The position numbers and the translations under genes were made by a program. Below the pieces are notes generated by a model. That model saw nothing but the letters and a program-made list of their open reading frames with translations. It was not told the origin of the DNA and made no database searches. DNA of 64,000 nucleotides from Dyadobacter sandarakinus. Lineage in GTDB: Bacteria; Bacteroidota; Bacteroidia; Cytophagales; Spirosomataceae. Location of the stretch: the NCBI RefSeq assembly GCF_016894445.1, contig NZ_CP056775.1, forward strand, positions 5,265,001-5,329,000, read 5' to 3'. This document shows positions 34,859 to 43,746 of the stretch, in pieces (position 1 is the first letter of the stretch; every line of letters begins with the position of its first letter).

Positions 34859-35425
34859 ATGCAGGAAATAGAGCCATATTATAACTGGGAAAAGCACTAC
34901 GTGGCCAGTCACGATGAACGCTCCCCGTTTTTTGGAAGGACGTACAACCTCGACTACTACGAAAATGCCATTTACGGGTACTATATACACCCGCTCTGGG
35001 ACGAAATCGGCTCGGAAACCTTGTATGTAAAGATCCTCTTTGTGGATTACAGCCGGCAGTTCACCATTATCGAGCTTTTCGGGGAATGGAACGATGCGCT
35101 GCACAATGATATCATGTTCCTGAAACGCCAGGTGATAGATCCGCTTGTAGAGCAGGGAATCAACAAATTCATACTGCTGGGCGAAAACCTGCTTGACTTT
35201 CACGGGGGCGAGGACGACTACTATGCCGAGTGGTTTGACGACATCGAAGACGGCTGGATTGCAGCCGTAAATTTTCGGGAGCATGTGGAAGAGCAATGGA
35301 AAAAATTCAGGCTCGACTACTACATCAACTTCGGCGGTACACTGCATCTCAACAATTGGCGCACTATGCAGCCGGAACCTTTTTATGAATTGGTTAAAAA
35401 TTTGATGGTAAGGAGGTTAGAGTAG
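34859..35425 (+). CDS. Conserved hypothetical protein, aromatic- and acid-rich
   Basis: I do not recognise this 188-residue protein. It has no signal peptide or membrane segment. It is rich in Tyr, Trp, Asp and Glu, with motifs such as EPYYNWEKHY, EIGSETLYVKILFVDY, GINKFILLGENLLDFHG and DDYYAEWFDDIEDGW. The alternation of beta-like (LYVKILFVDY, KFILLG) and helical stretches suggests a compact alpha/beta domain. The start follows a terminator by about 30 bases and the gene stands alone. No function can be proposed. Confidence 0.65.
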   Translation: MQEIEPYYNWEKHYVASHDERSPFFGRTYNLDYYENAIYGYYIHPLWDEIGSETLYVKILFVDYSRQFTIIELFGEWNDALHNDIMFLKRQVIDPLVEQGINKFILLGENLLDFHGGEDDYYAEWFDDIEDGWIAAVNFREHVEEQWKKFRLDYYINFGGTLHLNNWRTMQPEPFYELVKNLMVRRLE

Positions 35426-35522
35426 TGTAAATAGACCAATCACGCTTGCAACCGTGCCAACTCCTTTGTAGCTTTCGAAATCAACCTGCTTGCATTGTTT
35501 CACCTTTAAACCGGAATTTCAA

Positions 35523-36434
35523 ATGGCCGAAAACGACAAACCCGTACCAGAAAATGCAGAAGCATCACTGGAAAGTAAAACAGAGGAGCTGAAAGTAACC
35601 GCTGCAAATGCAAAGGACGAGATTGTGGAAGAGGCATCAGAGGTGAAGGACCATGCATTGTATGCTGCAGAAGACAAAGTTGAGGAAGTAAAAGCCGAAA
35701 CCACTGAGAAGGTATCGGACATACAGGCTGCCTTGGAGGACAAGGCAGCTGATACCAGAGATTTGATAGAAGAAAAAACAGCTGAAACAAAGGAAGAAGC
35801 AGTTGCCGTATCCGCTACTTTAGAAGAAAAAACAGAGGATATAAAGGATACAGTTGCTGATAAAGCAGCAGCTGTGAAAGCCGACGTTTCCGGAGCTGCT
35901 GCGGCCGCGGAGGAAAAAACAAAAGAAGTAAAGGCCCATGTAGCCGATAAAGCGGAAGCATTTAAAGAAGACGCTACCAAAGCTGCCGGGGACCTGAAAG
36001 CGGAGGCTGCCGGAATCAAGGACAGGATTGTGGAAAAAGCATCGGAGGCGGGCGACACGGTAGCGGCACAAAGCGGGAAGGCGCAGGCAGCCGGTGCCGG
36101 ACTGACGGAAAAAGCCGCAAACCGGATTGAAGATGCCAGGGAAACCGCAGCAGACAAATTCGAGGACTTTAAAGATGCGGCTGCTGACAAGTATGCCGAC
36201 CTGAAAGAAGCTGCCACTGAGCAGTTTGAAGACCTGCGTGAGGATGCAGCAGAAGCTTTTGAAGACGTAAAAGAAATAGCAGCTGAAAAACTTGCAGAAG
36301 CCCAGGCCAAAGCTGCCGAGCTGAAAGCAAAGGCATCCGGGGAGATCGGAGAACTTAGAGAAAGTGCCTCTGAGAAGCTGGAACAAACAAAAACGAAGGC
36401 AAAAGGTTTTTGGGCCAGATTGTTCGGAAACTGA
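35523..36434 (+). CDS. LEA-like / apolipoprotein-like helical repeat protein
   Basis: This 303-residue protein is built from Ala, Lys, Glu, Asp and Val and is predicted to be one continuous set of amphipathic helices. Units such as EEKTEDIKDTVADKAAAVK and EEKTKEVKAHVADKAEAFK recur with 11- or 22-residue spacing, like late-embryogenesis-abundant or YtxH-like proteins. The C-terminus breaks the pattern with KGFWARLFGN, which could insert into a membrane. There is no signal peptide. The ATG at 35523 is chosen over an upstream start that adds a non-helical extension. Such proteins protect membranes or proteins under stress; the role here is inferred from composition only. Confidence 0.75.
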   Translation: MAENDKPVPENAEASLESKTEELKVTAANAKDEIVEEASEVKDHALYAAEDKVEEVKAETTEKVSDIQAALEDKAADTRDLIEEKTAETKEEAVAVSATLEEKTEDIKDTVADKAAAVKADVSGAAAAAEEKTKEVKAHVADKAEAFKEDATKAAGDLKAEAAGIKDRIVEKASEAGDTVAAQSGKAQAAGAGLTEKAANRIEDARETAADKFEDFKDAAADKYADLKEAATEQFEDLREDAAEAFEDVKEIAAEKLAEAQAKAAELKAKASGEIGELRESASEKLEQTKTKAKGFWARLFGN

Positions 36435-36461
36435 TCCGCATTGTTTTACTCATCGTTGACT

Positions 36462-36500
36462 GCCCGGCCGGATAAAGTCCGTCCGGGCTTCTTGCGTTTT
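36462..36500 (+). terminator. Terminator after the LEA-like gene
   Basis: GCCCGG-C-CGGA (36462-36472) pairs with TCCG-T-CCGGGC (about 36478-36488) around a short loop, followed by TTCTTGCGTTTT. The T-tract is interrupted, so efficiency is uncertain. Confidence 0.65.
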
Positions 36501-36552
36501 GATGGCATAATTTTTAGACCTTCGGTAAGTTATCTCACTAAAAAACTCCTGA

Positions 36553-38199
36553 ATGTTACCAGCTACATTTTCGCTCCCATACCAACATCCGTTCAGTCCG
36601 GATCCTCAGTTTAAGAAATCAGTTGCTTACTTCTCCATGGAATTCGCCGTCGATCAGGCGTTAAAGATCTATTCGGGCGGCCTGGGCTTTCTGGCAGGGT
36701 CGCACATGCGCAGCGTTTATGCATTAAAACAAAATCTGATTGGGATCGGTATGCTCTGGAAGCAGGGTTACTACGACCAGGAACGTGATACCGACGGCAG
36801 TATGCGTCCTGAGTTCAGGGAGAAAATGTATTCCTATCTGACCGATACTAAAATCCGTTTTCAGATCAGGGTACTGGAAAAAGACGTGTGGGTGGCAGCC
36901 TATTACCTGGCACCCGACATTTTCCAGTCGGCGCCACTGTTCCTGCTCACCACAGATACGGATGGAAATGACGAAGAAACCCGCAGTATCAGCTACCATT
37001 TATACGATGCAGATGCTGCCTTGAAAGTTGCCCAATGCATGGTGCTGGGTATAGGCGGAGCCAAGTTGCTCGAAGTACTGGAGTACGAGCCGGAAGTATA
37101 CCATTTCAATGAAGCCCATGCAGTTTCAGCGGCTTTTTATCTTTTTAAAAAATACAAAAGTGTACCTGAAGTCCGCAAAAGGGTTGTTTTTACAACACAT
37201 ACCCCGGAAGAAGCCGGTAATGAAAAGCATGAGGTTACTTTCCTGCAAAAGCTTGGGTTTTTCTCCGGATTGAACCTGGATACCATACGAAAGATCAGCG
37301 GGATGAAAGATGATATTTTTAACCATACCCTGGCTGCACTCAGGCTAAGCCGTAAGGCTAATGGAGTGTCGCGCCTGCATGGCGAAGTATCGCGGAATAT
37401 GTGGAAGGCCCATGCTGATATTGCGGAAATAGGTCATATTACCAATGCACAAAATAATACCTACTGGACTGACAAGCAGCTCGAACAGGCAAGAGTCGAA
37501 AAGAATACGGATGCAATTGTCGCCCGCAAGCGGGAGCTTAAAACATTGCTTTTCAAGACAGTGGCTGACCAATGCGGAAAGCTGTTTGATCCGGATGTAC
37601 TGACCATTGTATGGGCTCGCCGGTTTGCAGCTTACAAGCGCCCGGACATGCTGGTGTGGGATATAGAACGGTTTACCCGGCTGATGAACGACAAAGACCG
37701 TCCGGTGCAGGTGATCTGGGCCGGTAAGCCTTACCCGAAAGATGAAGGCGCAGTAGGTACTTTCAATCATTTATACTACCTCAGCCACTATTTTCCTAAT
37801 ATGGCCGTACTGACAGGCTATGAGCTTGCGCTTTCAAAGTTGCTTAAAGATGGTTCCGATGTTTGGCTCAATAATCCGATTGTAACCCGCGAAGCCTCCG
37901 GTACCAGCGGAATGACAGCCGCCATGAATGCTTCCCTGAACCTGTCTACGTTCGACGGCTGGATCTGCGAATTTGCAAAGGATAGTGAAAATTCATTTAT
38001 ACTGCCCGTGGCCAAAGGGGAGGATATCAACAAGCAGGACTGTGATAACCTGCTTGAAAAGCTGGAAACATCCGTAATTCCGACCTACTACTACGACCGC
38101 AGCAAGTGGATGCAAATGGTGCTGAACAGCATGAACGATGTACATGAAGCATTCAACTCCGACCGTATGGCGCGTGAGTATTACCAAAAGCTGTACTAA
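36553..38199 (+). CDS. Alpha-glucan phosphorylase-like protein (GT35 fold) lacking the PLP lysine
   Basis: The 548-residue protein is collinear with short bacterial alpha-glucan phosphorylases: AYFSMEF at 25-31, YSGGLGFLAGSH at 40-51, YHFNEAHA at 183-190, THTPEEAGNEKHE at 215-227 and RRFAAYKRPDML at 356-367. In the family, the segment EASGTSGMKAALNG holds the lysine that binds pyridoxal phosphate. Here it reads EASGTSGMTAAMNA, with Thr455 (codon ACA, 37915-37917) in place of Lys. Classical phosphorolysis should therefore be impossible. It may be a non-PLP glucosyltransferase, a regulatory protein, or an inactive relative. The gene stands alone after the LEA-like gene. Confidence 0.82.
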   Translation: MLPATFSLPYQHPFSPDPQFKKSVAYFSMEFAVDQALKIYSGGLGFLAGSHMRSVYALKQNLIGIGMLWKQGYYDQERDTDGSMRPEFREKMYSYLTDTKIRFQIRVLEKDVWVAAYYLAPDIFQSAPLFLLTTDTDGNDEETRSISYHLYDADAALKVAQCMVLGIGGAKLLEVLEYEPEVYHFNEAHAVSAAFYLFKKYKSVPEVRKRVVFTTHTPEEAGNEKHEVTFLQKLGFFSGLNLDTIRKISGMKDDIFNHTLAALRLSRKANGVSRLHGEVSRNMWKAHADIAEIGHITNAQNNTYWTDKQLEQARVEKNTDAIVARKRELKTLLFKTVADQCGKLFDPDVLTIVWARRFAAYKRPDMLVWDIERFTRLMNDKDRPVQVIWAGKPYPKDEGAVGTFNHLYYLSHYFPNMAVLTGYELALSKLLKDGSDVWLNNPIVTREASGTSGMTAAMNASLNLSTFDGWICEFAKDSENSFILPVAKGEDINKQDCDNLLEKLETSVIPTYYYDRSKWMQMVLNSMNDVHEAFNSDRMAREYYQKLY

Positions 38200-38209
38200 G
38201 CTGATTGAG

Positions 38210-39118
38210 TCAGGAATTTAACTGGGTAGCGAGCAATGCAATTCCCTCCCGGAATGTGCGTGGCTCGTACCCCAGTACCTCCCGCGACCTGGTCAGCTCG
38301 AAACCCGTCCTGGGCGGGCGCCGGGCAGGCTGCGTAAAGGCGCCTGCATCGGTAGGCGAAATCAGCGATTTATCGAGATTGAAATAGTCTGCGGTCATTA
38401 TTGCCATTTCATATGGGGTCAGGAAGTCTTTTCCTGAAATATGAAATATGCCTTCTGCTTTCCCACGTGCAATGAGCTGGCAACCGATGGCCAGGTCTTC
38501 GGCCAGGGTAGGCGTGCGCAGCTGGTCCGTAACTACCTGGATCGGTTTACGCGCTTCCAGCGATTTTTTAACCCAAAGAATAATGTTGCTCCTGCTCATA
38601 TCATGTGCAACCCCATACACGAGCACCGTGCGCGCAATTGCCCATGAAATGCCTGCATGCATGACAGCCTTCTCGGCAGCCAGCTTGCTCCATCCATAAA
38701 AATTTACAGGATTGGGTTCGTCCGTCTCTGCATAAGGTCCGGCACTTCCGTCAAAAATAAAGTCTGTGGACACATGCAGCAGAAATGCGCCGTACCTGCC
38801 ACATGCATGGACTATGTGCTCGGTACCTTTTACATTGGCTTTCCAGCAGGCCTCTTTTTCCAGTTCACACTGATCGACGTTCGTCATTGCGGCCCCGTGG
38901 ATTACAACATCCGGACGCACATGCCCGATTACTTCCTCTACCCGGAACGGATCGGTAATATCCATTTCCATAAACTGGTAATTTTCCTGAAAAGGAAGGC
39001 GGTTGGTTCCTGATGCTGTGGCAATGGTTTCCACTTCCGGATCTGCGGCGAGCAGCTGCACGAGTTTCTGGCCCAGCAAACCATTGGAGCCCGTAATCAG
39101 AATCTTTTGCTTTTTCAA
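38210..39118 (-). CDS. NAD-dependent sugar reductase/epimerase, RmlD-like (dTDP-4-dehydrorhamnose reductase family)
   Basis: The 302-residue extended SDR protein has the NAD(P) motif ITGSNGLLGQKL at 7-18, VIHGAAMTNVDQCE (the RmlD-type substrate region), HVSTDFIFDG and catalytic YGWSKLAAE (YxxxK). The C-terminal segment with FHISGKDFLTPYEMA and the PRTGFELTRSREVLGYEPRTFREGI end are typical of RmlD-like reductases. It may reduce a nucleotide-linked 4-keto sugar, but other rmlABC genes are not nearby. It is upstream of nothing on the same strand except the cyclophilin gene, which precedes it by 5 bases. Confidence 0.82.
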   Translation of the reverse strand: MKKQKILITGSNGLLGQKLVQLLAADPEVETIATASGTNRLPFQENYQFMEMDITDPFRVEEVIGHVRPDVVIHGAAMTNVDQCELEKEACWKANVKGTEHIVHACGRYGAFLLHVSTDFIFDGSAGPYAETDEPNPVNFYGWSKLAAEKAVMHAGISWAIARTVLVYGVAHDMSRSNIILWVKKSLEARKPIQVVTDQLRTPTLAEDLAIGCQLIARGKAEGIFHISGKDFLTPYEMAIMTADYFNLDKSLISPTDAGAFTQPARRPPRTGFELTRSREVLGYEPRTFREGIALLATQLNS

Positions 39119-39123
39119 AATGC

Positions 39124-39831
39124 TCAGGCTTCGTATTTCCAGCCGTATTTTCTGGTAATTTTCTTTTTCTTCATGCTTTTGACAGACACTTTCATAGATA
39201 CATCCTTCTCAGGGCGGTCACGCTCGTCTTTGGAGACAGATGCTATTTTGTCAATCACATCAATACCGTCTACCACCTGACCGAACACAGTATACGAGCC
39301 GTCGAGGTGCGGGGTGCCGCCTACAGTTTCGTAAACTTTCTTCTGTTCATCGGTTAATTTACGAGCAGCGCGGGCAGCCTGCTTATCCAAGTCGGTTTTG
39401 CTCCACGTACGGCCTTCTACAATATAAAACTGGCATCCGCTGGATTCTTTGGCAGGATTGTTGTCCCGGGCGGCGGCAAGTGCACCTTTTTGGTGAAATA
39501 GCTTTGCATTAAACTCTGCGGGGATTTTGTATCCGTTATCGCCTTTTCCCAGCATATCGTCGGGCTTGGCATTACGCGAGTTCGGGTCTCCGCCCTGAAT
39601 CATAAAGTCTTCAATCACCCGGTGAAAAAGCAGGTCATTGTAGAACTTGTCTTTGGTGAGTTTCAGAAAATTAGCTTTGTGCTTGGGGGCTTCATCAAAC
39701 AAAATCACGCGCATGGTGCCCATATTGGTTTCAATGGTAACCAGGTCGTCTTTCTTTGATTTTTTCTGTCCGAAAGAGACAGCAGAGCAAAGCAGGAAAA
39801 GTGTGAAGAGAAACGCGAGTTGTTTTTTCAT
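39124..39831 (-). CDS. Exported cyclophilin-type peptidyl-prolyl cis-trans isomerase
   Basis: The 235-residue protein has a Sec signal (MKKQLAFLFTLFLLCSAVSFG) and a cyclophilin domain with FHRVIEDFMIQGGDP, GSYTVFGQVVDGIDVIDKIA and other core strands. The residues that line the proline pocket (Arg in FHRVI, Phe, Gln) are present. The ATG at 39831 is followed by the signal; an earlier start at 39849 overlaps the upstream lipoprotein gene. It should aid folding in the periplasm. An insert of about 35 residues (REKKVYETVGGTPHLDG region) matches the divergent Bacteroidota subclass. Confidence 0.9.
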   Translation of the reverse strand: MKKQLAFLFTLFLLCSAVSFGQKKSKKDDLVTIETNMGTMRVILFDEAPKHKANFLKLTKDKFYNDLLFHRVIEDFMIQGGDPNSRNAKPDDMLGKGDNGYKIPAEFNAKLFHQKGALAAARDNNPAKESSGCQFYIVEGRTWSKTDLDKQAARAARKLTDEQKKVYETVGGTPHLDGSYTVFGQVVDGIDVIDKIASVSKDERDRPEKDVSMKVSVKSMKKKKITRKYGWKYEA

Positions 39832-39835
39832 AAGA

Positions 39836-40435
39836 TTAATTAGCGGCAAGTTCGGTTTTGTTGGCGGGTGTAAACTGGAATTTCAGACCATAATCCTTTC
39901 CTTCAGATACATCTTCCATCATGATTCTGGCATTTTTATTGGTCCAGCTTACTTTTTTGGGTTCGTTCTTCAAGAGCTTTCCTTTCTCAGTAAAGTAGCT
40001 TTTCCCGGCCTCCCAGAGTTGTTTTGTGGCATCAGCGCTGTTCAGGTACACATCTACCGTAATTTTCGACACTTTTTTCTGGTTGTCAAGATGATACTGC
40101 ACATCAATGGTTTCGAGCTGGGCAGTCTCAGAGGTGAAGCCCACGTGACTGGTACTGTCCTCAAACAGCTCAAATTGCTCAGTCTTTTTCACCTTGCTTA
40201 CAGGATCACCAAAAGCAATACCGCGCAGTACCGCTGTACCATCACCTTCCTCACGGGGCCCGAGGATGGTCTGCAGTAGCTCTGACTGGTTGCTGTTCAG
40301 GGTTGAAGGAGCAGGCGTTTGCACCACTGCGGAGTCCGTCGCAGTTTGTTCGGTTTCTTCTTTTGTCTGGGTATTGCAACCGGCTATCATCATGCCGGCA
40401 AGTGCGGCAGGGAGGGCCATTTTCAGGTAATTCAT
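39836..40435 (-). CDS. Hypothetical lipoprotein
   Basis: The 199-residue protein begins with a lipoprotein signal (MNYLKMALPAALAGMMIAGC, Cys at residue 20) followed by a Thr/Gln/Ser-rich linker. The mature domain has alternating beta-like segments (GFTSETAQLETIDVQYHL, KVSKITVDVYL) and ends TPANKTELAAN. I do not recognise the family. ATG 40435 is used since it opens directly on the signal. It lies 4 bases upstream of the cyclophilin start on the same strand and probably shares its transcript, so it may also work in the periplasm or at the outer membrane. Confidence 0.72.
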   Translation of the reverse strand: MNYLKMALPAALAGMMIAGCNTQTKEETEQTATDSAVVQTPAPSTLNSNQSELLQTILGPREEGDGTAVLRGIAFGDPVSKVKKTEQFELFEDSTSHVGFTSETAQLETIDVQYHLDNQKKVSKITVDVYLNSADATKQLWEAGKSYFTEKGKLLKNEPKKVSWTNKNARIMMEDVSEGKDYGLKFQFTPANKTELAAN

Positions 40436-40549
40436 GTGCGTAAAAATTTCAATCATGTAGTTGTTGTCAATGTTAAAATCTTATGCCGGCCGGATCAAAC
40501 GGCGCGCTGGGGCGCAATTTAGCTATATTTTGTCTCCGCCATAGTCAGG

Positions 40550-41953
40550 TCAGAATTCCCGCACAATGTTAAAAAAGAACCTGCGTTCCCCTTTTCCATT
40601 AAGACTCAGGTTAAATCTTGCAAGAATATTATAGAAGGTGACGACGTCCAGTCCTGTGCCGCCTCCATAGAGCATGGAATTACCCAGTTTTGTATTGCTC
40701 AGCTCGGGATAATGGTTTTTCACATAACCTGCATCTGCAAAAAAATTAAGGTATGCAGCCAGCGGGATCGTATTGAATTGTTTTACAGGAATAAATGAAA
40801 GCTGTTTCTGGAATGAAAACAGCTTGTACTTGATTTCGTTTTTGGTCAGTACATAGCGCTGACCGTCCACGACATACAGCTCATAGCCACGCACCAGGTC
40901 ATTGCGGTAACCCAGTCCGACCGTCTGCAGATAAGGCTGGCGGGCGGGAAAAGAAATCCGGCCACGCAGTCCTGTATTCATATACCACCTTCCGGATAGT
41001 TTCAGGTATTTCCGGTAAGACCCGTAAAAGTACAGCATGTCCACATCGTCTGTGGGCAAAAGACCCATTTTTGATACCTGTAATCCCAGGCTTTGCCCTT
41101 GGAGTGCATACTGGAAATTGTCGCGCTTGTCGTAACTGAAGGAATACGTAAGCTGGAAATAGCGCTGGCTTCTGCGGCTGTCACGCAGGTAATTGGGGTT
41201 TAATGTTGCAATCGTATCGGAAATACCCGTGTAGCTCCACCGAAGGTCTGCGGTGTGGAAAGTATAGTATTTGTTCCTGCGCGTGATGCTGACATAGGTA
41301 TAAAACCGATTGCGGTTGATGGCCTCGCTCGACAGGTAATCCAGCTTGTCGTTCCAGGTCCGGAAAGCTGTCGTCTTGTTTACCGAATAGGATGTACCAA
41401 TGGTAATCCCTGTTTTTTGTGCTTTGTCCAGGTAAGGCAGGGTGTAGGCTACTTCAAACTTGGGTATAAAGCCGAATTCGGCAATAAACCGGAGCTTATC
41501 GGCCCGGCCGGATACATTGCCGTAGCTCAGGTACACACCATAAATGGTGCGCGAAAGGTCACGTTTGCGGTCATACCACCATTCATTGAAATTCCGGTCG
41601 GCCAGCTGGAACACGGGCAGCATGATGAAATACCAGCGCTCCTTAACCACCACCCGGATATCGGTCCGGGAGGAATCGGCATTGGGCTGCGTCAGCAGGT
41701 CTACAGTAACAAAAAGATTGGTATTGATGATCTTGCGGCGATCAACTTCCAGGTTTTCCGGCAAGGCAGCGCTGGTGAGCGTGTCGCCGGCTTTGATCGC
41801 CATTTCCCGCAGGATAATGCTGGTGCGGGTGCGGTGATTCCCTTCAACCGTTACATTCCCGATCAGGATCGTAGTACTGTCACCCACGGGCACCTGGGCG
41901 CTGGCACGGCAGGCCAGGTAAAGGAGAAGAGTCAGCAGAAGGTATTTTTTCAA
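40550..41953 (-). CDS. Outer membrane beta-barrel protein of the Omp85/BamA superfamily
   Basis: The 467-residue protein has a Sec signal (to about residue 20), then one POTRA-like domain (residues 30-110) with IGNVTVEGNHRTRTSIILREMAIKAGD and DVRVVVKERWYF-like ending. The rest is a predicted beta-barrel of about 16 strands, rich in Tyr and alternating residues (YVSITRRNKYYTFHTADLRWSY, NFQYALQGQSLGLQVSKMG), ending with aromatic Phe (NIVREF), the usual C-terminal sorting residue. One POTRA rather than five separates it from BamA, so it is a smaller relative of unknown cargo. It stands alone after the tRNA genes on the same strand. Confidence 0.85.
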   Translation of the reverse strand: MKKYLLLTLLLYLACRASAQVPVGDSTTILIGNVTVEGNHRTRTSIILREMAIKAGDTLTSAALPENLEVDRRKIINTNLFVTVDLLTQPNADSSRTDIRVVVKERWYFIMLPVFQLADRNFNEWWYDRKRDLSRTIYGVYLSYGNVSGRADKLRFIAEFGFIPKFEVAYTLPYLDKAQKTGITIGTSYSVNKTTAFRTWNDKLDYLSSEAINRNRFYTYVSITRRNKYYTFHTADLRWSYTGISDTIATLNPNYLRDSRRSQRYFQLTYSFSYDKRDNFQYALQGQSLGLQVSKMGLLPTDDVDMLYFYGSYRKYLKLSGRWYMNTGLRGRISFPARQPYLQTVGLGYRNDLVRGYELYVVDGQRYVLTKNEIKYKLFSFQKQLSFIPVKQFNTIPLAAYLNFFADAGYVKNHYPELSNTKLGNSMLYGGGTGLDVVTFYNILARFNLSLNGKGERRFFFNIVREF

Positions 41954-42112
41954 GCGTTTATAGCGTCAGGCATTTTGTCCCCATGCATATTTCCGGCGCT
42001 TGCGGAGGTACCTGTCACATGCATTTGAAAATCAATTTATAAAAAAATCGGGTAAAGGAAGGCTCTGATGTATGATGTAATACCGGAGGCGGGCAGTACG
42101 CCTGCGCCAAAG

Positions 42113-42139
42113 AAAAAAGCAGCCTGTAAAAGCTGCTTT
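42113..42139 (-). terminator. Terminator of tRNA-Leu (minus strand)
   Basis: On the minus strand AAAGCAGC (read from 42139) and GCTGCTTT form an 8-bp stem (42116-42123 with 42132-42139), followed by TTTTTTCTTTGG. It lies just after the tRNA-Leu 3' end. Confidence 0.85.
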
Positions 42140-42155
42140 CACTAATTGCTGAAAG

Positions 42156-42244
42156 TGGTACCGGGAACGGGAATCGAACCCGTACGGGCGTTTCGGCCCA
42201 CAGGATTTTAAGTCCTGCGTGTCTACCAGTTCCACCATCCCGGC
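42156..42244 (-). tRNA. tRNA-Leu (UAA)
   Basis: The minus strand folds as a class II tRNA. The acceptor GCCGGGA pairs with TCCCGGT, the anticodon loop gives UAA in GGACTTAAAATCC, a long variable arm (TGTGGGCCGAAACGCCCGT) is present, and GGTTCGATTCC forms the T arm. The 3' CCA is encoded (42156-42158 on the plus strand as TGG). Confidence 0.95.
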
Positions 42245-42274
42245 CTGGCCGGAAATTCGGAAGGCCTTTAAGAG

Positions 42275-42298
42275 AAAAAAGCACCGTTGCCGGTGCTT
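42275..42298 (-). terminator. Terminator of tRNA-Gly (minus strand)
   Basis: AAGCACCG (42279-42286) pairs with CGGTGCTT (42291-42298) around TTGC. On the minus strand it is followed by TTTTCTCTTAAA, between the two tRNA genes. Confidence 0.85.
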
Positions 42299-42308
42299 CT
42301 GTCCTCTG

Positions 42309-42381
42309 AGCGAAAGACGGGGTTCGAACCCGCGACCTCGACCTTGGCAAGGTCGCGCTCTACCAGCTGAGCTACTTTCGC
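42309..42381 (-). tRNA. tRNA-Gly (GCC)
   Basis: The minus strand folds as a standard tRNA: acceptor GCGAAAG with CTTTCGC, D arm GCTCAGCTGGTAGAGC, anticodon stem CGACC/GGTCG with loop TTGCCAA (anticodon GCC), and T arm GCGGGTTCGAACCCCGT. CCA is not encoded. Confidence 0.95.
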
Positions 42382-42656
42382 ATAACCGTTTGGTTTATGG
42401 TGGTGCAAATGTATAAAGGCACCCTATCTGACGCAAGTTTTTGCTGAAAATATTTGAGAAAAAAACTTAATTTTTTGGTAAGAAATTGGAAATCAAGGTA
42501 TGTCAATCCCGCCCAAAAACCGCTTCTACCATTTCATTTCCGCACTTTATATTTTCCTTACCTTTGTTTACCACGGTTTGCAGTACCATCCGGGCCGGTT
42601 TCCGAGCATGGAATTTGTAGTCCCGTTTTTATACTCACCTTATAGGATAGTCATTC

Positions 42657-43724
42657 ATGTTTTCCAGCGAATTCATCTTTTTTGCAGGGTTTATTTTGGT
42701 CATCAGCATTATGCTGCTCCTGGACTTGGGCGTCTTTAATAAAAAGGATCACGTCGTCAAGTTTGGAGAAGCAGCTGCCTGGACTACCGCCTGGGTTGCG
42801 CTGGCGATCGTGTTTTATTTTGTGATCAAAACGCATGGTGACCTTGTGCACGGGGTTGATAACTATGCGCATCTGGAACAGATCAAGGATAAGTATGCGC
42901 CTCATTTGAAGCTCATACCCAATGACTTCGAAGGAAGTCTGGGTGTATACCGGAAAAATATGTCGCTGGAATTTATTACCGGCTACCTGCTTGAATATGC
43001 GCTATCTGTTGATAATATTTTTGTCATTATCCTGATCTTCTCGTCTTTCGGGGTACGGCCTATTTACTATAAAAAAGTACTTTTCTGGGGCGTGCTGGGG
43101 GCCATTATCATGCGCTTTGTTTTCATTTTCGTAGGCTCCGCGCTCATTCAGCGTTTCGACTGGATCGTTTACATATTTGGCCTGCTGCTGGTGTATCAGG
43201 GAGGGAAAATATTCTTTGAAGGAGGCGAGGAAGAGAAAATTGATCCTGCCAAACATCCGGTTGTCAAGTTTGCTTCCAAATACTTACCCGTGTTCCCGAG
43301 GTATGTGCGGGAACATTTTGCGGTAAAACGTAATGGTAAATGGATGCTCACACCGCTTTTCGTGGTGGTACTGATCGTCGAATTTACCGATCTGATTTTT
43401 GCGGTGGACTCCGTTCCAGCCGTATTTTCGGTGACGAAAGATCCTTACGTTGTTTTCTTCTCCAACATTTTTGCCATCATGGGGCTGCGCTCCATGTTCT
43501 TCTTCCTGAGCAACATCATGGGCCTTTTCCGCTTCCTGAAATATGGGCTGGGCGTACTGCTGGTGTTTATCGGTGCAAAAATGCTGGCGCATGTATACCT
43601 CGAATCTGTAGGTTTCCAGACAGTGTACTCGCTTTATGTGATACTCGGCATATTGGCTATCAGCATCCTGGCTTCCGTGGTCTTCCCCGAGAAAAAGAAG
43701 GAACCAGCCAAAGCATTGAGGTAG
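42657..43724 (+). CDS. TerC-family integral membrane protein
   Basis: The 355-residue protein has about nine membrane helices and the TerC core, including LEFITGYLLEYALSVDNIFVI (the D-N in the second helix is the family's ion-binding position) and LFVVVLIVEFTDLIFAVDSVPAVFSVT. TerC proteins are membrane cation exporters or partners in metalation of secreted enzymes, notably manganese. The ATG at 42657 is the usual start. The helicase gene begins 22 bases downstream, but a shared function is not evident. Confidence 0.93.
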   Translation: MFSSEFIFFAGFILVISIMLLLDLGVFNKKDHVVKFGEAAAWTTAWVALAIVFYFVIKTHGDLVHGVDNYAHLEQIKDKYAPHLKLIPNDFEGSLGVYRKNMSLEFITGYLLEYALSVDNIFVIILIFSSFGVRPIYYKKVLFWGVLGAIIMRFVFIFVGSALIQRFDWIVYIFGLLLVYQGGKIFFEGGEEEKIDPAKHPVVKFASKYLPVFPRYVREHFAVKRNGKWMLTPLFVVVLIVEFTDLIFAVDSVPAVFSVTKDPYVVFFSNIFAIMGLRSMFFFLSNIMGLFRFLKYGLGVLLVFIGAKMLAHVYLESVGFQTVYSLYVILGILAISILASVVFPEKKKEPAKALR

Positions 43725-43746
43725 TCGCCGGGAACGTTAAACAACT

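Noticed and set aside
35519..36310. A 263-codon open frame on the minus strand
   Set aside because: It is the antisense of the LEA-like gene; the Ala/Ser-rich translation is a by-product of the Ala/Glu/Lys codons on the other strand.
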